Shown here: positions 1 through 6,438 of the stretch, one piece after another | Layout of the letters: each line of letters starts with the position of its first letter | How positions within the stretch are numbered: the first letter of the stretch is position 1 | DNA from: Candidatus Bathyarchaeota archaeon | Lineage (GTDB): Archaea > Thermoproteota > Bathyarchaeia > Bathyarchaeales > Bathyarchaeaceae | Direction of reading: 5' to 3' | NCBI GenBank assembly: GCA_020356305.1 | Contig: CP070636.1 | Span: 387,962-395,485, forward strand | Length of the DNA: 7,524 nt | The notes under the pieces: model-generated | Databases searched by the model: none | Told to the model about the DNA's origin: nothing | The model's input: the letters and a program-made list of their open reading frames with translations, nothing else | Position numbers and translations under genes: made by a program

Positions 1-3000
1 CGAAGGCCGGATTATTTCCGCAATTTACATAGTCACCATCACCGTCCAGACTCAGCACATTGCCTCTTGCCGCATCAGAAATGATGTGTGCGCCCCCCAC
101 GAGTCTTCCGTCCAGGCCGCTGCCGGACGAATCAAGAGTGACGCGGCCTTCCATCTGGTCAAATCTCCACCAGCCAATCATTCTCCCCGTCAGAAAGCTC
201 CAGAGCTTGCCCTCTATCATTGACCCATCTGATTTCTCAGCGTCAACTCGCCACCAATACCTGTGGCACTTCTCCAGTGTGGGCAAGTTCACTTCACTGC
301 TGTCTCCGGCCTCAACTCTGCCCATATACTTGAGACTATCGGCGTCGGTGCCGAAGTAGACTTCATCAGCTTTCACACCCACTCCAGATGTCCAACTGAG
401 CTTCGCCTCCAACAGCACACCTATGTCTTCACCATCAGCAGGATGTGGTCTAATCGCCTCAGAACCCCAGCTCTCGAAAAATCGAACTTCGCTCAGGCCG
501 ATATATTCGGCGTCACCAAGATTAGCGAGGTCGTCAAAACGCACCTTTTGAGTCTCTGCTCCGTCAAACTCCACAAGTGTTGGCTCATCGTAATCGAAGC
601 TGCCCTCCGCCTCGGCAAACTCAGTATCATCTGTTATCTTTTGCCAGTCGGTATCTTGGGTCCAAACCGAGATGTCCGCCCTCTTGATCCCCCGCTTCGT
701 GTGGCCCCTCTCATTATAGTTCCACACCAAAATTGAATCTAACTCATACACAGTTCGCAAGTCGAACTCGAGCCAGCTACTCGTCTTGCTCTGCTCGCTG
801 AGCCACATGGTTTCGGGATTTTCATCATGTTCGATTAACCCATCGTGGTCTTCGTCTGACAGCCCACTGCCGTCGATTACAATGGGGAAAGCCACCGAGG
901 TAGTTCCCTGATGGCTCACGGTAGCCGTGACTGGTAGGATCTGTGCTCCCGTATGGGGAGGCTTACGATTAAACTTCTTGACAGGGGTCCCCAATAGCTC
1001 TGCTGCCTCAGCGTGTATTAGATACGGTCTGCCCCCGTAGTAGTGGGATTGCATCCTGTTGCTATATCGGCGTTCCGTTGCATCATAGTTTGTGTTGTTT
1101 CTACAGTGCCACCGAATTGCTCTTCGATACCATGTTTTTGCCTGATCACGGTCGCCAAGTTGCTGATGGGCCATGGCCAGTAGGAAAAAGTTGTTCGCGT
1201 CAGCCTCAGATAGCGTACCCTTGCTCTGGAGTGATTCGACCACCTCTTGCCAATGACCCGCGCTATAATGTGCCGCTCCAAGGGTGGTAAGATATGAGAT
1301 ACTACCTGGTGCCTTTTCCACCGCTCTTTGAGCCAAGTAAAGGGCGATTCCGGGATGTCGTGACCGAGCAGGTCCGGTGGCAAGATTCCACGCCAAGCGG
1401 TTACATCGACTTGCTGGTTTCGACCAATCGCGCAGACCGACGTAGGTCTCCAAATCGGCAAAAGCCTCCTCGTTTTCACCCAAGTGGAGATAGCACTCTG
1501 CACGGTTAAGGTAGGGATCTGCCCTTTGGGGGTGGGTGCTGATCATTATGCTGTAATGGTTAGCCTTCTCCTGATAGTGTTCTTCTACAGAAAGGCTGGG
1601 TTGCAAAGCTTCGGTGAGTGGCACATTAGGATCGATCTCAGCCAGCCAGGTGCAAGAGATAGGAGTTCTCACGCCGATGGTGAGCTTGCTGCCATCTGGT
1701 GACGGACAGGTCTGGGAGATACTTAGTCCGCTGAGGATTTTCCTGCCGGTTCCTGTACTCGGATCATAGATCCAAAGACCTGCCCGGTCCCCTCCTAGAA
1801 TCAGGGCGTTAGTTCTGGCATCCCACCAGAACAGTTTAGCTTCATGGGGGACTTCCCAACGGGAAAGCAATGATTTGCTATGCAGGTCCAGGATCTTAAG
1901 GATGTTGTCGTCTATGAATGCAAGTTGCTTATTGTCTGCTGAGACAAAGATATTGTACCGGGACCAGGATATTACCGGAACAGGTTCAGGTTGCGTGTCC
2001 TCAACAGAAATCGAGTAAAGCATCCTGTCCAAGCGCGAGATGTAGAACACACGATCGGAGTCTTGGCCCCAGTTGTGCTCTCCACCTCGTGCAAGTCGCC
2101 GGGGCTCTGTGCCGTCGGCCTTCATGAGCCATATTTCATCCCTATCCCATGTCTCATATGGTACAACCCTGCTACGGCGATATACACGTTCAGAGGAAAT
2201 AAATTCAGAGAGGGGTATAGCCTGGGAATCGCGGATAAAAGCAATATACCGGCCATCTGGAGAGTATTGCGGGCGTCTACCAGGTACGGTGAGCAGTTGG
2301 GTCTTTCCAGTCTTCAGTTCCATTACTTCAATCCCCCCGGTTCCCGAAATCCTCCTATGGTATGCTAGCATGCTTCCATCCGGTGACCAACTGGCACCAT
2401 ATCCATCAATTATCAGTAGCTTGGCCTTCTTCTCAATAGTACGATAAAATTCGACAGCTTCCCACAGGTACCTGAAGGCGTCCTCTTGCTCAGCTTGGTT
2501 GGGCAACCTCAACTGCTGACCACCACCCAGGGTCTCGAAGACATACCTTCGAGACCATTCATTGAATCTTGCTTTGGCCTGTGAATCTGGCTGAAAAACC
2601 GTACGAAATATCTCTGCGGCATCTTCATGACGCCCTAGCCTGACCAGAGCACAGAACACCTGGAAATGGCTGAACTTATCTTCTTCTTGCAAATGCGCAC
2701 ACTTCTGTGCGTCCCTAAGTGCATCTTCATACTTGGCCATGCGGATATGAGTCAAGTATCGCTCACGATATAGCTCAACAAAACGTACATCCTCTTCAGG
2801 TGTCAAATGTATAGCTCTGTCCAAATACTTAATCGCCTCTTCGTAAGATCCTGTCTCTCTGTGAGCAATTGCACTTAGATGATATCCCCACGGGTCTTGT
2901 GGTCTTAACGCAGTCATGATCCGCGCTTCGACCTGCATCTGAATGTAGTCCTTGCTCGCATTATGTGTGAAGGCTTTGTACCTAACAGCCTCATAGTAAC

Positions 3001-4588
3001 CAGGATCCAAGTCCAGTGCTGTATCAAGGAATTCAAGTCTTTCTTTTATGGTTGGCGCAACTAGAGCCCGAAGGAAGTACGCTTCGGCAGTAGCTGGGAG
3101 TAATTCCAGAGCCTTGCGTCGATGTTCATTGATTGCTTTCAATCTATCCGCTTCTTCAACTCCGCTTTCCCAGTATATTCTTGCCAATAATGCATGAGCC
3201 ACGCCAGCTATCTCAGGCCGTTCGTCGAACAGATTGTTTAATCTGTCGGCTGCCTCTTCAGGATGCCGTCCCTCTACGAGGAGGCTCGCTTTGAGCAGCC
3301 ACGCCTCGGAGCCAACATGTCTGCTCCTAAGGATAGATTCAACCTTTCTTAAAGCTGTCACGAATTCACCCGCCGCATATAGTCCCCGAGCCTCGGACAA
3401 GATGGCTTTGTGCTCAAGAGACTCAACCTGCACAAGCCGATTCAGGTTCTCGTTCCACATTACCAGCGTGACAGCCAATACAACAACCATTACTACTCCT
3501 GCTAGGCTCACAACGACCCGTAACCGATGCTTGTGCAGGAGCTTCCTTAGCCGATAGGCTGTACTGGGCGGCCTTGCCAGCACTGGATCGTCATTCAAGT
3601 GCCTCTGGACATCGGCCGCCAATACTCCCACGGACTCATAACGTCGCTTTCGGTTCTTGTCCAACGACTTCATGACAATCCAGTCCAAATCACCGCGGAT
3701 CGTTTTTCTCAGCAGATTGGGATTGGAGCTTCGGAGTTTCGCTATATCTGTCAATGTCGCGCCAAGGGTACTCAGCTTCGTGGAGGGTTTGGCAGGCTCT
3801 CCTTCCCGGATTACTCGCTGCATCTCAAGGTAGCCTGCCAGGCGCAGCTCTTTCTTGCTGAACGGCGTGGTCCCGGTCAACAGTTCGTATAGCAGAATGC
3901 CCAGCGAGTAGATATCTGAGCGGGTGTCGATATCCTGACTGGTCATCTCCGCTTGCTCAGGGCTCATGTACTCAGGTGTACCAAGCAACTGTCCTTGTTC
4001 CGTGAACAAAGTGCGCTCGGTTAAGGGTGCAGTAAGTGCCTTGGCGACCCCAAAATCGATGATCTTTGGCAGCGGCTTATTGCCATCTGTGTAAACTAGC
4101 ACGTTGGACGGCTTAATGTCCCTGTGGATGATGCCTTTCTGGTGGGCATGCTGAACGCCTTCACAGACCTGAATGAACAATCGAAGTCGTTCCTCAATGC
4201 TGAGCCTGCACTTGTCGCAATGCTCGCTGATGGACAGGCCTTCGACGTATTCCATAGAGAAGTACGGGTGACCATCGTTAGTAGCTCCCGCATCGTAGAC
4301 CTGTGCGATATTCGGATGATCAAGCAAGGCCAAGGCCTGTTCCTCCGCCTCGAACCGGGCGATCACCCGTTTGGAGTCCATACCGGGCTTTACAATCTTC
4401 AACGCTACCAGACGCTGGACGGGGACCTTCTGTCGAGCCAGATAAACGACCCCCATTCCACCCTCGCCGAGAATGCGGAGGATCTCATATCCCTCGACTT
4501 CGGGTGGGGCCGAGAGATTGGCTGGTCCTGTCCCGGGACCACTTATACTCGGAAGACGCTCCGGCTTGTCCTCTTCGTTCGCTTTCAT
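1..4588 (-). CDS. Giant membrane-anchored Ser/Thr protein kinase with TPR, beta-propeller, discoidin-like, FN3-like and LamG-like domains (3' end outside window)
   Basis: A single frame stays open from the ATG at 4588 to position 1, at least 1529 residues, and runs off the left edge. The kinase domain (about 34-310) has the glycine loop GEGGMGVVY (41-49), VALK lysine K64, likely helix-C glutamate E82, HRDIKPSN (155-162), DFG (178-180) and [10 protein letters not shown] (203-212), so it should be active. Threonines 187-196 in the activation segment are possible phosphosites. A hydrophobic helix at about 357-378, preceded by HKHRLR, predicts a cytoplasmic kinase and an exported C-terminus. Then come TPR-like repeats (about 400-670), a propeller with SPDG motifs at 735, 776 and 963, a second TPR block (about 1000-1190), a discoidin (F5/8 C)-like region (about 1250-1375), an FN3-like domain with VYFGTD at 1410 (about 1380-1468) and a LamG-like start (1471 on). 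The start is fixed by AGGAGG eight bases upstream and by ATGA overlap with the preceding gene. The kinase call is firm; boundaries of the C-terminal domains are by eye, and the substrate is unknown. Confidence 0.95.
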   Translation of the reverse strand, partial: MKANEEDKPERLPSISGPGTGPANLSAPPEVEGYEILRILGEGGMGVVYLARQKVPVQRLVALKIVKPGMDSKRVIARFEAEEQALALLDHPNIAQVYDAGATNDGHPYFSMEYVEGLSISEHCDKCRLSIEERLRLFIQVCEGVQHAHQKGIIHRDIKPSNVLVYTDGNKPLPKIIDFGVAKALTAPLTERTLFTEQGQLLGTPEYMSPEQAEMTSQDIDTRSDIYSLGILLYELLTGTTPFSKKELRLAGYLEMQRVIREGEPAKPSTKLSTLGATLTDIAKLRSSNPNLLRKTIRGDLDWIVMKSLDKNRKRRYESVGVLAADVQRHLNDDPVLARPPSTAYRLRKLLHKHRLRVVVSLAGVVMVVVLAVTLVMWNENLNRLVQVESLEHKAILSEARGLYAAGEFVTALRKVESILRSRHVGSEAWLLKASLLVEGRHPEEAADRLNNLFDERPEIAGVAHALLARIYWESGVEEADRLKAINEHRRKALELLPATAEAYFLRALVAPTIKERLEFLDTALDLDPGYYEAVRYKAFTHNASKDYIQMQVEARIMTALRPQDPWGYHLSAIAHRETGSYEEAIKYLDRAIHLTPEEDVRFVELYRERYLTHIRMAKYEDALRDAQKCAHLQEEDKFSHFQVFCALVRLGRHEDAAEIFRTVFQPDSQAKARFNEWSRRYVFETLGGGQQLRLPNQAEQEDAFRYLWEAVEFYRTIEKKAKLLIIDGYGASWSPDGSMLAYHRRISGTGGIEVMELKTGKTQLLTVPGRRPQYSPDGRYIAFIRDSQAIPLSEFISSERVYRRSRVVPYETWDRDEIWLMKADGTEPRRLARGGEHNWGQDSDRVFYISRLDRMLYSISVEDTQPEPVPVISWSRYNIFVSADNKQLAFIDDNILKILDLHSKSLLSRWEVPHEAKLFWWDARTNALILGGDRAGLWIYDPSTGTGRKILSGLSISQTCPSPDGSKLTIGVRTPISCTWLAEIDPNVPLTEALQPSLSVEEHYQEKANHYSIMISTHPQRADPYLNRAECYLHLGENEEAFADLETYVGLRDWSKPASRCNRLAWNLATGPARSRHPGIALYLAQRAVEKAPGSISYLTTLGAAHYSAGHWQEVVESLQSKGTLSEADANNFFLLAMAHQQLGDRDQAKTWYRRAIRWHCRNNTNYDATERRYSNRMQSHYYGGRPYLIHAEAAELLGTPVKKFNRKPPHTGAQILPVTATVSHQGTTSVAFPIVIDGSGLSDEDHDGLIEHDENPETMWLSEQSKTSSWLEFDLRTVYELDSILVWNYNERGHTKRGIKRADISVWTQDTDWQKITDDTEFAEAEGSFDYDEPTLVEFDGAETQKVRFDDLANLGDAEYIGLSEVRFFESWGSEAIRPHPADGEDIGVLLEAKLSWTSGVGVKADEVYFGTDADSLKYMGRVEAGDSSEVNLPTLEKCHRYWWRVDAEKSDGSMIEGKLWSFLTGRMIGWWRFDQMEGRVTLDSSGSGLDGRLVGGAHIISDAARGNVLSLDGDGDYVNCGNNPAF
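2531..2556. repeat. 10-bp perfect inverted repeat inside the kinase gene
   Basis: GGTCTCGAAG (2531-2540) and CTTCGAGACC (2547-2556) are perfect complements around ACATAC. The hairpin would form in the kinase mRNA over codons 678-686, between the first TPR block and the beta-propeller. It may be chance, a pause site at a domain border, or a leftover of recombination. Confidence 0.6.
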
Positions 4589-5124
4589 TTCTTTGTCCTC
4601 CTGCTTTTGCAAATACGCCGGGCACGAGAAAACAGCGCTACAAGTTCAAAAGCCATCCATTTCTTATCCATCAGCAAGGCAAATGATTCATCCAGCTTGT
4701 CATAAGAATGTTGAGTGATCTTATTGTCGTAATTTACTAGGCAGCTTGCGATAGCCGCATGATAGATTGTCGTTGCTATGGCACGCTCCTCCTCTGAAAC
4801 CGATGTTGTGGTTAAACGCTTAGCTGCTTCCTTGACCAATTGAAGCTGGTTTAGACCGCTTTCGGGATTAAGCAATACTTGCAGCAGAGACCGGCCAGCT
4901 AGTGAGGTCAGGTCGCACTGTTGGTTGTCTGAGACTTTCGAACTACCTGGGAACAACAAGATGTTCTTAGGCAAAACCAACGTGAGCTGGCGGCGGAGCA
5001 TCCGTGCCAGGCGTTCGTCGGCGTGGTCAGCTTCTGTCAATGCTTGGTCCTCCGCAGCCACGGCGAAAAGGTCCGCCAGTTGTTCAAGTCGCAACCCGAA
5101 CGTTGATTTTCTTTTCTTGCTCAT
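4585..5124 (-). CDS. Small cytoplasmic protein of unknown function between sigma factor and kinase
   Basis: I do not recognise this 179-residue protein. It begins [10 protein letters not shown] and has no signal peptide or membrane segment. It reads as mostly helical, with charged amphipathic stretches at about 11-45, a hydrophobic patch with [10 protein letters not shown] near 52-61, a helical C-terminal half, and a basic tail ending RRTKK. No cysteine/histidine metal site or catalytic motif is evident, and nothing resembles an anti-sigma factor zinc motif. Its stop overlaps the kinase ATG (ATGA), and it follows the sigma factor gene by about 100 bases in the same direction. It may therefore be an adaptor, substrate or regulator linking kinase and sigma factor, which is inference from position. 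The start is uncertain: a GTG at 5151 in the same frame, with AGAAG six bases upstream, would add nine residues (188 in total). I prefer the ATG because MSKKRK is a more natural N-terminus, although its own Shine-Dalgarno is poor. Confidence 0.8.
   Translation of the reverse strand: MSKKRKSTFGLRLEQLADLFAVAAEDQALTEADHADERLARMLRRQLTLVLPKNILLFPGSSKVSDNQQCDLTSLAGRSLLQVLLNPESGLNQLQLVKEAAKRLTTTSVSEEERAIATTIYHAAIASCLVNYDNKITQHSYDKLDESFALLMDKKWMAFELVALFSRARRICKSRRTKK
4597..4602 (-). promoter_or_regulatory. Ribosome binding site of the kinase gene
   Basis: A perfect AGGAGG lies eight bases before the kinase ATG and inside the last codons of the upstream small gene. It decides the kinase start. Together with the ATGA stop/start overlap (4588-4585) it implies that the two proteins are translated from one message and probably coupled. 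Confidence 0.85.
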
Positions 5125-5151
5125 CTCAAAGCTTAAAGAAATAATAAGCAC

Positions 5152-5228
5152 GATATGCTTCTAATCTCTTCTGTTTGTACCTAAACGCGCAAACGACCTA
5201 TCGCGCTCTTTACTATATAATACGCGAT
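5152..5228 (-). promoter_or_regulatory. Gap between sigma factor and small gene, possible weak internal promoter
   Basis: The 77-base gap (104 to the preferred ATG) is AT-rich next to the sigma factor stop. On the minus strand TTGCCA, overlapping the stop, is followed after 15 bases by TATAGT, which could be a weak internal promoter. A CGCAAA hexamer lies at 5188-5193 and its inverse TTTGCG at 5251-5256, just inside the sigma gene. The same hexamer is repeated upstream of the sigma factor gene. No convincing terminator hairpin is visible, so read-through from the sigma gene is likely. Confidence 0.25.
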
Positions 5229-6053
5229 TTATTGGCAATATTGCTGTCCTTTTGCGAGAAACCTCATTAATTCCAGCATTTCCTCGTTAATCTGGATTTC
5301 TGAAGCTACCGATTGGCGCAGCAGACGCTTTGCCGCGGCCCGAAAACGCCTCTTGACGGTAAAAATCATACTGGAAGCCTTTGCTGTCGCGTTAATGCCA
5401 TATTTGTGACAGAGTTCTTCAAGCGGCGGCGGTTCCGTACACGTTACGATCGGGTGCAGAACCCTCTCGCGAAACAGATCCCAATGTATCGCCATGCCGC
5501 GCTGGAGACACTCAGCTTCCACCTCTCCAAGCATACGGTCCAACAACTCGCACACCCAGGTGTAGTGGAATACCTCTTCAGAATTTAAACTACCGACCGC
5601 TTCCGGCAGCTCGTAAAAGGCTGAATCTTCCAGCGAAATGAGTTTGTCCTGAGGCATCCGTTTCCGGGCGGTTTCTTTTCGCTGCGCGCTGACCAGATAG
5701 CGATCCAAAGCCCTCAAGAGAAGTGTCCGAAAACGCCCCCTTGTTCGATCCGCTCGTCGAATCAGTTCGCGGCCCAGGACGACTTCTTGGAAGAAACCCT
5801 GGGTCAGATCCTTGGCTTCCTCGTTATCACACCCCTTGTGTCGTAGATAGCAGTACACGGGTTTCCAATATGTCTTGAGCAGGTCACCCACCAGCGCCCT
5901 GTTGCGAATATCCTCATCCGATCCTATTGTTTCTATGGCGGTCCAGTGAGTGGTCTGGAAGCTTCCCCCCGTTCCTCCCATACTTGTGTATTCATCAGAC
6001 TTCATAGCCGATATCCGAATCTGTAAATTTGCGCAAAAACGCAAATATCTCAT
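5229..6053 (-). CDS. ECF-like RNA polymerase sigma factor
   Basis: This 274-residue protein belongs to the extracytoplasmic-function-like sigma factors common in planctomycetes, which direct RNA polymerase to specific promoters. Region 2 lies at about 55-120: TYWKPVYCYLR, then EEAKDLTQGFF (78-88, the core-binding 2.2 segment) and ADRTRGRFRTLLLRALDRYL. A linker containing ISLEDSA (139-145) leads to region 4 at about 205-250, with a helix-turn-helix-like LEELCHKYGI and the basic KRRFRAAAKRLLRQ. It is longer than classical ECF factors (about 180-200), which is usual for this subtype. The ATG at 6053 has AGGAG eleven bases upstream. An inner ATG at 6005 (MKSDEYTS) has a weaker site but gives an N-terminus nearer the conserved TTHW (34-37), so the first 16 residues may not be translated. 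No anti-sigma gene is visible; the small protein and kinase downstream suggest control by phosphorylation, which is inference. Confidence 0.9.
   Translation of the reverse strand: MRYLRFCANLQIRISAMKSDEYTSMGGTGGSFQTTHWTAIETIGSDEDIRNRALVGDLLKTYWKPVYCYLRHKGCDNEEAKDLTQGFFQEVVLGRELIRRADRTRGRFRTLLLRALDRYLVSAQRKETARKRMPQDKLISLEDSAFYELPEAVGSLNSEEVFHYTWVCELLDRMLGEVEAECLQRGMAIHWDLFRERVLHPIVTCTEPPPLEELCHKYGINATAKASSMIFTVKRRFRAAAKRLLRQSVASEIQINEEMLELMRFLAKGQQYCQ
6027..6046. repeat. Inverted repeat at the start of the sigma factor gene
   Basis: ATTTGCG and CGCAAAT form a perfect 7-bp inverted repeat around a 6-base spacer. The left arm also belongs to the perfect palindrome TTTGCGCAAA (6028-6037). With the ATG at 6053 as start, the hairpin falls within the first codons of the mRNA; with the ATG at 6005 it lies in the 5' leader. 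It could be a protein binding site or an RNA hairpin that affects initiation. Confidence 0.55.
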
Positions 6054-6064
6054 TCGCTGTGAAG

Positions 6065-6069
6065 CTCCT
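6065..6069 (-). promoter_or_regulatory. Ribosome binding site of the sigma factor gene (long start)
   Basis: AGGAG stands eleven bases before the ATG at 6053, slightly far but the best Shine-Dalgarno in the leader. It supports the longer start over the ATG at 6005. It is overlapped by two bases by the palindrome CTGACGTCAG. Confidence 0.5.
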
Positions 6070-6077
6070 GACGTCAG
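6068..6077. promoter_or_regulatory. 10-bp palindrome CTGACGTCAG overlapping the sigma factor ribosome binding site
   Basis: This is a perfect 10-base palindrome in the sigma factor leader that shares two bases with the AGGAG. Its position just ahead of the start would suit an operator for a dimeric regulator, but no regulator can be named. Confidence 0.35.
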
Positions 6078-6114
6078 AGGAAGCGCTCCCTATATGCGCA
6101 AAGATGACCACGTT

Positions 6115-6142
6115 ATTGTACCGCAAAAAGTCGTATCCGCAA
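6115..6142 (-). promoter_or_regulatory. Candidate promoter of the sigma factor operon
   Basis: On the minus strand TTGCGG (6142-6137) is separated by 16 bases from TACAAT (6120-6115), a five-of-six match to the housekeeping -10 element. The -35 match is only three of six. Transcription would begin near 6108 and give a leader of about 55 bases containing the CTGACGTCAG palindrome. CCGCAA occurs twice, at 6121-6126 and 6137-6142, so the -35 overlaps a repeated motif. Confidence 0.35.
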
Positions 6143-6304
6143 GCTTTAAAAACAACTATTACACTTTTTTTGAAATTCCTGCAATATGTAGATTTTTTTG
6201 CGTATGTGACTATGGAACCAAGTAGCTTGCACCAGGATATTAGATTGGCCGACTTTGTTCCACATCGCGTGCCAGTAATCGATGAGCTCCGGACAGAATA
6301 GCCA

Positions 6305-6316
6305 TGGAACTGTTTA
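6305..6316 (+). repeat. Direct repeat copy 1, TGGAACTGTTTA
   Basis: This is the first copy of a 12-base direct repeat with 11 of 12 bases identical to the copy at 6371-6382, 66 bases downstream. The GGAAC core resembles the -35 element of many ECF sigma factor promoters. From the core, GGAACT (6306-6311) is followed after 17 bases by TATACC (6329-6334), a possible promoter for the secreted protein gene. Confidence 0.45.
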
Positions 6317-6345
6317 TGAATACAAAACTATACCAAGGGGCGAAT

Positions 6346-6379
6346 AGAGTTCAGCATCTGCTTGTTTCTCTGGAACTCT
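6346..6379 (+). repeat. Inverted repeat in the probable leader of the secreted protein gene
   Basis: AGAGTTC (6346-6352) and GAACTCT (6373-6379) are perfect 7-bp arms around 20 bases. Two further pairs form if one G bulges. If transcription starts near 6341 from the upstream GGAACT/TATACC pair, this hairpin is at the very 5' end of the message. There is no T-run characteristic of a terminator. Confidence 0.35.
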
Positions 6380-6382
6380 TTA
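6371..6382 (+). repeat. Direct repeat copy 2, TGGAACTCTTTA
   Basis: This is the second copy of the direct repeat. It ends 56 bases before the ATG of the secreted protein gene. Its GAACTCT also forms the right arm of a 7-bp inverted repeat with AGAGTTC at 6346-6352. A third, looser GGAAC (6214-6219, ATGGAACC) lies further upstream on the same strand. Confidence 0.45.
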
Positions 6383-6425
6383 AGAAAGTCGGACATTTGA
6401 AGACGCGATTATTGTTTGTTTTGTA

Positions 6426-6431
6426 AGGAGG
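6426..6431 (+). promoter_or_regulatory. Ribosome binding site of the secreted protein gene
   Basis: A perfect AGGAGG is seven bases before the ATG at 6439. It fixes the start, and a signal peptide follows directly. Confidence 0.85.
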
Positions 6432-6438
6432 ACTAATT

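Larger units (their letters stand above)
6054..6438. other. Divergent intergenic region, no gene seen
   Basis: This 385-base gap separates the minus-strand sigma operon from the plus-strand secreted protein gene. It has no convincing reading frame: the small open frames across it lack ribosome sites and protein-like composition. The left part (6120-6205) is AT-rich with A and T runs. It holds repeated CGCAAA hexamers, the palindrome CTGACGTCAG, a candidate minus-strand promoter, the direct repeat TGGAACTSTTTA and a small inverted repeat. It probably carries the control sites for both transcription units. Confidence 0.7.

Noticed and set aside
263..736. Plus-strand open frame of 157 codons
   Set aside because: It is antisense to the discoidin- and FN3-like region of the kinase; the opposite frame carries the recognisable motifs.
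1018..1503. Minus-strand open frame of 161 codons
   Set aside because: It lies in another frame inside the kinase gene, whose own frame is open and encodes recognisable TPR sequence there.
4124..4705. Plus-strand open frame of 193 codons
   Set aside because: It is antisense to the conserved kinase catalytic domain and the end of the small gene, and its translation has no domain-like pattern.
6029..6301. Plus-strand open frame of 90 codons in the intergenic region
   Set aside because: It starts with TTG inside the antisense of the sigma gene, lacks a ribosome site, and its composition reflects AT-rich intergenic DNA.
6346..6379. Inverted repeat considered as a transcription terminator
   Set aside because: There is no gene ending just before it on the plus strand, the stem is not GC-rich, and no T-run follows.
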